Below, piece after piece: positions 1 to 7,616 of a stretch of DNA of 64,000 bases; the first letter of the stretch is position 1, and the number at the start of each line of letters is the position of its first letter. The notes under the pieces were generated by a model. It had not been told where the DNA came from. It made no database searches and worked only from the letters and a program-made list of their open reading frames with translations. The translations under genes were made by a program, and so were the position numbers. The DNA comes from Desulfomicrobium macestii (GTDB lineage Bacteria; Desulfobacterota; Desulfovibrionia; Desulfovibrionales; Desulfomicrobiaceae): positions 40,634 to 104,633 of the forward strand of contig NZ_JADBGG010000016.1 of NCBI RefSeq assembly GCF_014873765.1, written 5' to 3'.

Positions 1-225
1 TGCACGATGAAAATATGCTCTCATTTCCACCGGCAACCACTCCTCGGGCGACCCAGTTTCAAATTTTCCCTTTCGCGAGTGGAAAAGGTAGGTTACATAT
101 TTCAGCATGCCACAGAGCCGCCAGGACAGCTGGCTCAAGGCACGGCCCTTGATGCAGGGTACTCTTTTCCAATCGGCATGCATCACAAACCCCGTCATGC
201 GTCGCCGCACGTATCCGGAGGCCCC
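1..225. other. Non-coding left edge, 5' region of the hybrid kinase gene
   Basis: No gene is supported here. An open frame runs through from position 7 in phase with the downstream kinase, but the ATG at 226 has a good ribosome binding site (CGGAGG) and begins directly with a signal-anchor sequence. The upstream 73 codons look unlike the start of a membrane protein and are read as leader. No convincing promoter was found. Confidence 0.5.
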
Positions 226-3200
226 ATGTTCGCTCGCCTGTTGCATGGCTCGATCAAAAAAAAGCTCGCCATCCTCTTTCTGACGGCGGCGCTTCCCGCC
301 ATAGTCATCATCGTCATTGCCGGGCTGGACAACCATCGGCGGGCGGTATCCGACGCCGAGCAGCAGTTGCAGACTTTTTCCCGCCATATGGCGGACACGC
401 AGACCCAGCTCACCCAGGCCACCCAGGCCCTCCTTGAAGGCCTGGCCATGCTGCCCGAAGTGCGCCAAGGCGACGTCGATGCATGCAATAGCCTCTTCGC
501 CAACCTGCTCAAAATAAACCCGGACTACGCGGCCCTCCATCTGGTCGATCCAAACGGAAATCTTGTCGCGTCCGGCAACGCTCGCAAGCCCGCGAACTTC
601 GCCCACACGAGGCATTTCAGGGAATCCGTCGCCACCAAGGCCTTCGCCACCGGCGAATATCTCCTGGGTGTGACCCTGCATGTTCCCGTCTTCACCTTCG
701 GATATCCAGTCCTGAACGACCAGGGAGACATCGCGGGTGCTCTGCTGACCGCTATCCGCCTCGACAGATACGGAGAATTGTTCAGCCACTCCACCTTTCC
801 GGACAGTTCTTTCGTCGGCGTCTGTGACAGGAACGGGCTGCGCCTCTTCCGCTACCCTGAAAACTCCGCCACGATCCTCGGGGAACCGATCAAGCAAACG
901 GTCTTTGAACGTGCCGTGTCCGGGCCTTCCGAGGGGTTTCTCCTGGAAGAAAGCACGGACGGAGTGGAACGTATCGTCGCATTCCAGAAGCTGAGCCTGA
1001 CCGAAGGCAGCCCGCCCTACATGTACTTCTTTGTCGGATCGCCGAGCGCCATGTTCTACGCCGACGCAAAGAGCGGAATGCTGCGCGATTTCGTGGTCCT
1101 CTTTTTGACCATCGGCCTGACCATGCTGAGCGGCTGGTTTCTGGGAGGCAGGACGGTTGGAATGCGGCTTGAGGAACTGGCTGGGGCAGCGAAACGGATC
1201 GGCGAGGGAGATCTCACCGTCAGGGTAGCCCCCGCGCCCGAAATCACCGAGGTGGATGTCCTGGCCCAGGCGTTCAACAACATGGCCGAATCCCTTGAAC
1301 AGGACATGATCAACCGCGCCAGAGCGGAAGATGCGCTGCGCAAGAGCGAACACCGCTACAAAATCATCTTCCAGAATTCTCCACTGGGCATAATCCTGTT
1401 CGACCCCGAGGGTTTCATTGTCGACTGCAACGAACCGTTCATTCGAACCATGGGCTCCTCCCGGGAAAAACTGATCGGATTCAACACGGCCCGCCAAAGT
1501 TCCCCCAAAATGCGCGAAACGATCAAAAAAACCCTGGCGGGGGAGGTTGCGGTCTTTGAGGACGAGTACACCTCCATCACTGGCGGAATCACGAAAAGCC
1601 TGCGAGTCGTGTTCAATCCTATAACGCCGGAACGGACGCCAACAGGCGTCATCGCCACCCTTGAAGACATTTCCGATCGCAAGCGGACAGAGACTGCGCT
1701 GCTGGAAAGCGAGGCTCGTTTCCGCAAACTCTTCGAACAGATCCCCTCCATCGCAGTTCAAGGTTACGGGATGGACGGCCGGACGCGCTACTGGAACCAG
1801 GCCTCGCAAAATCTTTACGGATACAGCGCAAGCGAAGCGATAGGCGCAAAGCTGACCGACCTGATCATCCCGCCCGAAATACGCGAGTACGTCGAGGCCG
1901 ACATGCGCTCCATGGCGAAAACAAAAATCCCCATCCCCGCCAGCGAACTGACCCTCATGCGCAAGGACGGCTCCCGGGTGCTGGTCTTTTCAAGCCATGC
2001 CATCGTCACGAATGCGGCAGGCGAAGCCGAACTTTTCTGTGTGGACATCGATCTGACCAACAGACAAGAGGCTGAAGAGAACCTGCGCAAGCTTAAAGAA
2101 GCTGCAGAAGCCGCCAATCAGTCCAAAAGCGAGTTTCTGGCCAACATGAGTCACGAAATCCGCACCCCCATCAACGGGGTCATGGGCATGCTCCAGCTTC
2201 TGGAAACGACCCCGCTCGACGACGAGCAAACCCGCTACGTAGAAATGGCCGCCGAAGCCGCGAACCGACTGACCAGACTCCTCTCGGACATTCTGGATCT
2301 CTCCCGGGTCGAGGCGGGCAAGATGGAGATCCGCAAGGCTCCCTTCCAGATCCGGGACATCGCCGATTCCGTGGCCGGGCTTTTCAACGTCACGGCCAGA
2401 AACAAGGGCGTGACCCTGGAATGCAGTCTGGACCCAACCATGCCCGCCACCCTGGTCGGGGACGAAACGCGGGTGCGCCAGGTTCTTTTCAACCTGGTGG
2501 GCAACGCCCTCAAATTCACCGACAGGGGCACGGTAAGCATGGAGATCACGACCCTGCCGCCACGCACGGATGACGACATCCGCGTTCGTTTCCAAGTCGC
2601 GGATACGGGCATCGGCATCCCCGAAGACAGACTTTCCGTCATCTTCGAGCCGTTCCGGCAGGTCGAGAACTCGTTCACTCGCAACTATCAGGGCGCGGGA
2701 CTTGGCCTGTCCATCGTGCATCGGCTGGTCGGTCTCATGGACGGAGAGATCGGCATCGAGAGCACGCCGGGTAAGGGCACGGCGGTGCATGTCGTCCTGC
2801 CCTTCAAGATGAACCGCGAAAACCCGTCAAAAACCGTTGAGCCCGCCGCCATCAGTACCGGCGCAGGATTCCGAGTGCTTCTGGTCGAGGACGATTCATC
2901 CAACCGGATTCCCACCCAAAAGCTGCTGGAAAAGGCCGGACACGTGGTCACCCTGGCCGAAAACGGCAGGCAGGCCCTTGAACTGCTGGCCGAATACGAC
3001 TTCGGCTGCATCCTCATGGACATCCAGATGCCCGTCATGGATGGAATCGAAGCGACGCGCATCATCCGGGAATCCGAGGCCCTTGGCCCAAAAAGGAACA
3101 TCCCCATCATCGCGCTGACGGCCTATGCCATGGAGGGAGACAGGGAGAAGTTCCTGGCCGCCGGAATGAACGCATATGTCGCCAAACCGGCAACCCTCGA

Positions 3201-3294
3201 AGAAATGACCAGGGCCATGCAGGAAGCCCTGGGCGTGGAGCCCGGCGACAAGCCATATGCGCAAGATCCGCGCACCACTTTTGGTTTGCCCTAA
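226..3294 (+). CDS. Hybrid sensor histidine kinase (dCache-HAMP-PAS-PAS-HisKA-HATPase-REC)
   Basis: Inner-membrane hybrid kinase of 1022 aa that should sense a periplasmic ligand and pass phosphate internally to its own receiver. Order, numbered from the ATG at 226: membrane segment about 12-32; Cache-type periplasmic sensor about 33-270; second membrane segment and HAMP about 285-370; two PAS domains about 378-485 and 498-620; HisKA with the H-box SHEIRTPINGV (His643); HATPase from about 745 with DTGIGIPEDR; C-terminal receiver about 884-1000 with LMDIQMPVMDG (Asp932). The start at 226 is chosen for its CGGAGG site and the immediate signal anchor. The next gene begins 15 bases after the stop and is a c-di-GMP enzyme, so the two are probably co-transcribed. 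No Hpt domain or separate regulator is nearby. The ligand is unknown. Confidence 0.9.
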   Translation: MFARLLHGSIKKKLAILFLTAALPAIVIIVIAGLDNHRRAVSDAEQQLQTFSRHMADTQTQLTQATQALLEGLAMLPEVRQGDVDACNSLFANLLKINPDYAALHLVDPNGNLVASGNARKPANFAHTRHFRESVATKAFATGEYLLGVTLHVPVFTFGYPVLNDQGDIAGALLTAIRLDRYGELFSHSTFPDSSFVGVCDRNGLRLFRYPENSATILGEPIKQTVFERAVSGPSEGFLLEESTDGVERIVAFQKLSLTEGSPPYMYFFVGSPSAMFYADAKSGMLRDFVVLFLTIGLTMLSGWFLGGRTVGMRLEELAGAAKRIGEGDLTVRVAPAPEITEVDVLAQAFNNMAESLEQDMINRARAEDALRKSEHRYKIIFQNSPLGIILFDPEGFIVDCNEPFIRTMGSSREKLIGFNTARQSSPKMRETIKKTLAGEVAVFEDEYTSITGGITKSLRVVFNPITPERTPTGVIATLEDISDRKRTETALLESEARFRKLFEQIPSIAVQGYGMDGRTRYWNQASQNLYGYSASEAIGAKLTDLIIPPEIREYVEADMRSMAKTKIPIPASELTLMRKDGSRVLVFSSHAIVTNAAGEAELFCVDIDLTNRQEAEENLRKLKEAAEAANQSKSEFLANMSHEIRTPINGVMGMLQLLETTPLDDEQTRYVEMAAEAANRLTRLLSDILDLSRVEAGKMEIRKAPFQIRDIADSVAGLFNVTARNKGVTLECSLDPTMPATLVGDETRVRQVLFNLVGNALKFTDRGTVSMEITTLPPRTDDDIRVRFQVADTGIGIPEDRLSVIFEPFRQVENSFTRNYQGAGLGLSIVHRLVGLMDGEIGIESTPGKGTAVHVVLPFKMNRENPSKTVEPAAISTGAGFRVLLVEDDSSNRIPTQKLLEKAGHVVTLAENGRQALELLAEYDFGCILMDIQMPVMDGIEATRIIRESEALGPKRNIPIIALTAYAMEGDREKFLAAGMNAYVAKPATLEEMTRAMQEALGVEPGDKPYAQDPRTTFGLP

Positions 3295-3309
3295 CCGGGC
3301 TTCAATCCT

Positions 3310-6300
3310 ATGAAACGCCCCATGGCAAAAAAACTCTTCACCACCCTGCGCTCGCGGGCCATCGTCGCGCTCACCGCGATCTTCCTGGTCATGAGCCTTG
3401 GTTGCGTGCTCATGGTCGGACTGATCATCACCGATCGCCTGGACTCCTTCGAACGCGACCTGGCCGCGGCCAATGTGCGCCGTGCGCGCAACGCGCTGCA
3501 ACAGGACATGCAACGCATCGACAACCTGCTCAAAGACTGGGCGTGGTGGGATGACACCTACGAATTCATGTTCTCGGTCTCGGACGACTATACGCAGAGC
3601 AACATCACGCCGGACGTGTTCATCAACCAGGGCCTGAGCGCCATGGTGTTCGTGACCGACAAAGGCGAGATCCTGAGCGCCTCGCGGATGTCCGGCGATG
3701 AAAAGACGCTCGGCGTGCCCAGCGAAGGCCTGCTCAATTATGTCAGAAGAACGGGCCTGTCCTATCCCCCCGAAGAACTCTTCAGCGGCAGCCCCGCGCT
3801 GGTGAACATCGACGGATCATTGTGGATCGCGGCAAGCCGCGCGGTGCTGACATCCCAGCAGACCGGACCGGCGCGCGGGCGACTGTGGATGATCCAGCAG
3901 ATCGACGAGACCTACGTCGAGAGACTCACCGAGCGCACGGAACTGGCACTGCAGATTCACGTCGCCGAGCAGGAAAAGCTGCCTCGGGCCATGCTTGCGC
4001 TGCACACCGCTCCTCCGGCGACGGGCGAGACCCTCGTCGTTCCCGAGCGCGACCTCATCTGGAGCGCCCTGCTTCTTTCCGATGCAGCGGGCGGCCCGCC
4101 CATAGCCATCATCGCCAATGCTCCGCGACAACTCACGATCCTGGCCCGCTCAACAATGAAAACCAGCCTCGCGGTGGTCATCGTGTTCGCTGTCGTCGGT
4201 TTTTTCAGCGGTTTCGCCTTTCTCGAACAAAGCATCCTGTCCAGGCTGTCGCTCCTTAGCGGGCGCGTCAGAAAGGATGCGCCGGACGCACAGTTTTGCA
4301 GACTGGATCAGCACTGCGACGAAATCGACCAACTCTCCAACCTGGTGGACACCGCCTTTGAATCCATCCGTGAGAACGAGCGATTTCTCAAGGAAATCCT
4401 GGGCGCGATCAAGGTCGGCGTCATGCTCATCCGCAAGGAAGACAGGGTCATCGTCAGCGCGAACCCGTATGCGAGCGCCCTGGCCGGCCGCCCCGAAAAG
4501 GACCTTGTGGGCAAGGTCTGCCACCAGTTCACCTGCGGCGCCGAAATCGGGCAATGCCCAGTCTGCGATCTCGGGCAGAACCTCAACAATTACAAGTGCG
4601 AGTTTCTCGGCAGAGACGGCGAACGGATCGACATCCTCAAATCCGTGACCATCATCACGCGAAACGAGCAGGAATATCTGCTCGAAACATTCTGGGACAT
4701 CCGCGAAATCGAACGCACACGGCGCCTCCTGGAAGAATCCGAGGAACGTTACCGGGCGATGTTCTTGAACACCGGCACACCGGGAATCCTCATCAACGAG
4801 GACACGTCCATCGCCGTCGCCAACACGGAATTTCTCCATCTTGCAGGGCTCACGCAGGATGACATGCGCCAAAGCCCGCCCTGGACACGCTTCTTCCACC
4901 CCGAGGATGCGCAAAGGATGCTCCGCTATCACACGCTGCGGCGCCAGGACGACAATGCCGCCCCGCGAACCTACGAGGCGCGCCTGATGGATTCCTCGGG
5001 AGCGCAACATCACGTCAAGCTCACCGTGGCCATGATCCCACGCTCACAGCAGTCCTTCGCCTTCCTGCTCGACATAACCGACATCAAGAGAGCCGAAGGA
5101 AAACTGCATGAACTCGCCTACACCGACGCCCTGACCGGCCTGCCCAACCGCCTCTCCGCCCTGGACAGGCTGACCCGGACCCTGACGCGCCTCGACCCGG
5201 ACAGCTCCAACCTGGCCGTCTACCTGCTCGACCTTGATGATTTCAAGATCATCAACGACTCCTGGGGCCACGCCGCCGGGGATATCGTTCTCATGGAAGT
5301 GGGACAACGCCTGCTCAGTGTCCTTGATTCCTCGCAAATGCTGGCCCGCCTCGGCGGTGACGAATTCATCGTCGTGTCCGGCATCGGGGCCGACGACAGT
5401 GAATATTCGGGGCTGGCGCAAAAGCTCATCGACACGTTCAGCAGCCCCTTTGAACTCGAAGGCTCCGAAACCTTTCTCGGGGTCAGCGTGGGCGTGGCCG
5501 TCTTTCCCAAGGACGGCGACACGGCAGGACAATTGGTGCGCTGCGCGGACCTGGCCATGTATCAGTCCAAATCCTTGGGCAAGAACATGTTCCACTTCCA
5601 TTCGCCGGAATTGACCCTGCAGGCTCAGCGTCGCGTGGAGGTCGAACGGGAGCTGCGCCTGGCCCTCGACGCGGGAGAGATCGAGGCTTTCTTCCAGCCG
5701 GTCATCGACCTCGACACCCAAAAAATCGTCGGAGCCGAAGCCCTGGCGCGGTGGCGCAAATCGGACGGCACTCTCGTCTCTCCGATGGATTTCATACCCG
5801 TGGCGGAACAGACAAACCTCATCACCGACATCGATTTCAGCATCCTCTCCCAGGCCTGCCATCAGGCCAAAAGCTGGGATGAAGACGGATGGGGCAGGCT
5901 GCGCATCTCCTGCAACATCTCTGCGCGGCATTTCCAACGCGGCAACCTGCCAAGGGAAGTGCAGCGGGTCCTCGAAGCCAGCAAGCTGTCCCCGGAACAG
6001 CTGACCCTCGAAGTCACCGAGACGGTGTACATGGAAAACATCGATCAGGTGCGCGGCATCCTCGAATCCATCGACGAAATGGGCGTCTCAAGCGCTCTTG
6101 ACGACTTTGGAACCGGCTATTCGTCCCTGTCGTACGTGCGCTCCCTCTCCTTTGACGTCCTCAAGATCGACAAGTCCTTCGTGAAGAACCTGCCCGAAGC
6201 GTCGGCGCTGGCGCTCATTCGCGCCATGCTCGGCATCGCCATCAGCCTGGAGATAACCCCCCTGGCCGAAGGCATCGAAACCCCTGAACAGCTCTTGCTG

Positions 6301-6402
6301 CTCAGATCTCTTGGATGCCGGCTTGGACAGGGGTATCTGTTTTCGCCTCCGGTGACCGCGGCGCAGTTCGTAGAGTTGCTCAAAAAACAGAACGCAGAGT
6401 GA
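3310..6402 (+). CDS. CHASE4-PAS-PAS-GGDEF-EAL bifunctional c-di-GMP protein
   Basis: Membrane-bound cyclic-di-GMP turnover protein of 1030 aa. N-terminal membrane segment about 10-33 is followed by a CHASE4-type periplasmic sensor bearing the family's typical DWAWWDDTYEF stretch. Then come a second membrane segment about 281-310 and two PAS domains about 358-470 and 475-592; the first has a Cys-rich CHQFTCGAEIGQCPVC segment. GGDEF is intact at 682-686 and EAL intact at 810-812, so both synthase and phosphodiesterase activity are possible. The RxxD inhibitory site expected five residues before GGDEF is absent (SSQM in its place), so no classical product inhibition is predicted. It starts 15 bases after the hybrid kinase stop. 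The Shine-Dalgarno is weak, and a second ATG at 3322 is an alternative start. Which activity dominates cannot be told from sequence. Confidence 0.9.
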   Translation: MKRPMAKKLFTTLRSRAIVALTAIFLVMSLGCVLMVGLIITDRLDSFERDLAAANVRRARNALQQDMQRIDNLLKDWAWWDDTYEFMFSVSDDYTQSNITPDVFINQGLSAMVFVTDKGEILSASRMSGDEKTLGVPSEGLLNYVRRTGLSYPPEELFSGSPALVNIDGSLWIAASRAVLTSQQTGPARGRLWMIQQIDETYVERLTERTELALQIHVAEQEKLPRAMLALHTAPPATGETLVVPERDLIWSALLLSDAAGGPPIAIIANAPRQLTILARSTMKTSLAVVIVFAVVGFFSGFAFLEQSILSRLSLLSGRVRKDAPDAQFCRLDQHCDEIDQLSNLVDTAFESIRENERFLKEILGAIKVGVMLIRKEDRVIVSANPYASALAGRPEKDLVGKVCHQFTCGAEIGQCPVCDLGQNLNNYKCEFLGRDGERIDILKSVTIITRNEQEYLLETFWDIREIERTRRLLEESEERYRAMFLNTGTPGILINEDTSIAVANTEFLHLAGLTQDDMRQSPPWTRFFHPEDAQRMLRYHTLRRQDDNAAPRTYEARLMDSSGAQHHVKLTVAMIPRSQQSFAFLLDITDIKRAEGKLHELAYTDALTGLPNRLSALDRLTRTLTRLDPDSSNLAVYLLDLDDFKIINDSWGHAAGDIVLMEVGQRLLSVLDSSQMLARLGGDEFIVVSGIGADDSEYSGLAQKLIDTFSSPFELEGSETFLGVSVGVAVFPKDGDTAGQLVRCADLAMYQSKSLGKNMFHFHSPELTLQAQRRVEVERELRLALDAGEIEAFFQPVIDLDTQKIVGAEALARWRKSDGTLVSPMDFIPVAEQTNLITDIDFSILSQACHQAKSWDEDGWGRLRISCNISARHFQRGNLPREVQRVLEASKLSPEQLTLEVTETVYMENIDQVRGILESIDEMGVSSALDDFGTGYSSLSYVRSLSFDVLKIDKSFVKNLPEASALALIRAMLGIAISLEITPLAEGIETPEQLLLLRSLGCRLGQGYLFSPPVTAAQFVELLKKQNAE

Positions 6403-6461
6403 TCGTTGCAATGCGTGGAATCCTTTTTCCAAGGACCGGCCTGAAATAATGTGTGCAACTT

Positions 6462-6490
6462 TTGACGCCAAAGGCTGAATCGGATAGGTA
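6462..6490 (+). promoter_or_regulatory. Candidate sigma-70 promoter for the CydA-like/octaheme operon
   Basis: TTGACG, a 17-base spacer and TAGGTA lie about 60 bases before the ATG at 6549. The match to -35 is good and to -10 moderate. This is the only promoter-like pair noticed in the 146-base gap after the GGDEF-EAL gene. Confidence 0.4.
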
Positions 6491-6548
6491 AAATTTCCGC
6501 GAAAATACGTTTTCCGGCAAGCAGCACACCCAAAAAACGGAGAAATTC

Positions 6549-7616
6549 ATGGACCCCACCAATTTCATCCCCCAAGCCCTGCCCATTCCGGTGGAATGGG
6601 GCTGGTTCTACTTCTTCCAGATGCTCACGTTCATCCTGCACATCCTGGTCATGAATGTCATGCTCGGCGCGTCCATCATCGCCCTGGTCCATCATCTGCG
6701 CGGCAAGGCCGAAACCGAGCCCCTGACCAAGTCCATTTCCGTCAAGCTGCCCTTCACCATCGCCTTCGCCGTCAATTTCGGCGTGGCACCCCTGCTCTTC
6801 ATACAGGTGCTTTACGGACAGTTCATCTACACCAGCAGCGTGCTCATGGCCGTTTACTGGCTGTCGGTCGTAGGACTGGTCATCATCGCCTACTCCAGCG
6901 CCTACATCTACGATTTCAGCTACGTATCACTTGGCAGACTGCGCACGGTCTTCATCGCCGTGACCACAGTGTGCCTGCTGACCACGGCCTTCATATACAC
7001 CAACAACATGACCCTCATGCTCAGTCCCGCAAACTGGGCGGCATACTTCGAGAATCCGTGGGGCACGCTGCTCAACACCATGGACCCGGCCGTGCTGCCG
7101 CGCTACCTGCACTTCGTCGCGTCATCGGTGGCGGTGGCGGGTCTGGCGCTGGCCCTTTTCTACCGGTTCAAGGTCAAGAACGATCCCGGAGCCCAGCGCT
7201 GGGTCCGGCACGGCATGAACTGGTACGCCTACACGACCATGCTGCAGATGGCGCTTGGCCTGTGGTTCCTCGCCGCCCTGCCCGAACACGTCATGAATCT
7301 CCTGCTGGGGGGCTCCCTGGCACACACCCTGATTTTCGTCACGGGCGCGACCATTGGCATCTTCAGCATCAGCAATGCCTTGAGCTACAACGTCGGCACG
7401 TCGGCGATCCTGTCGCTGACCACCATAATCCTCATGCTCTTCCTGCGGGACCTGGTCAGGGACGCCTATCTGGCCCCGTATTTTCAGGTCAGCGACCGCG
7501 TCGTCACCGGTGAATATCTCCCGCTTGTCCTTTTCATCCTGACCCTGGCGGCCGGGCTGTGCGTCGTTGCCTGGATGCTCCGCACCGCCGCCACGGACTC
7601 GGAGGTGCGTTCATGA
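6549..7616 (+). CDS. CydA-like integral membrane b-type cytochrome subunit
   Basis: Polytopic protein of 355 aa with eight or nine membrane segments. Its first helix (QMLTFILHILVMNVMLG) lines up with the CydA helix carrying His19 (heme b595 ligand) of cytochrome bd. A later helix, PRYLHFVASSVAVAGL, lines up with the CydA helix carrying His186 (heme b558 ligand). The paired glutamates of CydA's proton/oxygen site are not seen. The bd-type Q-loop and subunit II are also absent from the neighbourhood. It overlaps the next gene by four bases (ATGA), and that gene encodes a second CydA-like domain fused to eight c-type hemes, so the two probably form one complex. Inference: quinol or quinone redox chemistry with heme b, passing electrons to periplasmic hemes. 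The assignment rests on my hand alignment to CydA. Confidence 0.65.
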   Translation: MDPTNFIPQALPIPVEWGWFYFFQMLTFILHILVMNVMLGASIIALVHHLRGKAETEPLTKSISVKLPFTIAFAVNFGVAPLLFIQVLYGQFIYTSSVLMAVYWLSVVGLVIIAYSSAYIYDFSYVSLGRLRTVFIAVTTVCLLTTAFIYTNNMTLMLSPANWAAYFENPWGTLLNTMDPAVLPRYLHFVASSVAVAGLALALFYRFKVKNDPGAQRWVRHGMNWYAYTTMLQMALGLWFLAALPEHVMNLLLGGSLAHTLIFVTGATIGIFSISNALSYNVGTSAILSLTTIILMLFLRDLVRDAYLAPYFQVSDRVVTGEYLPLVLFILTLAAGLCVVAWMLRTAATDSEVRS

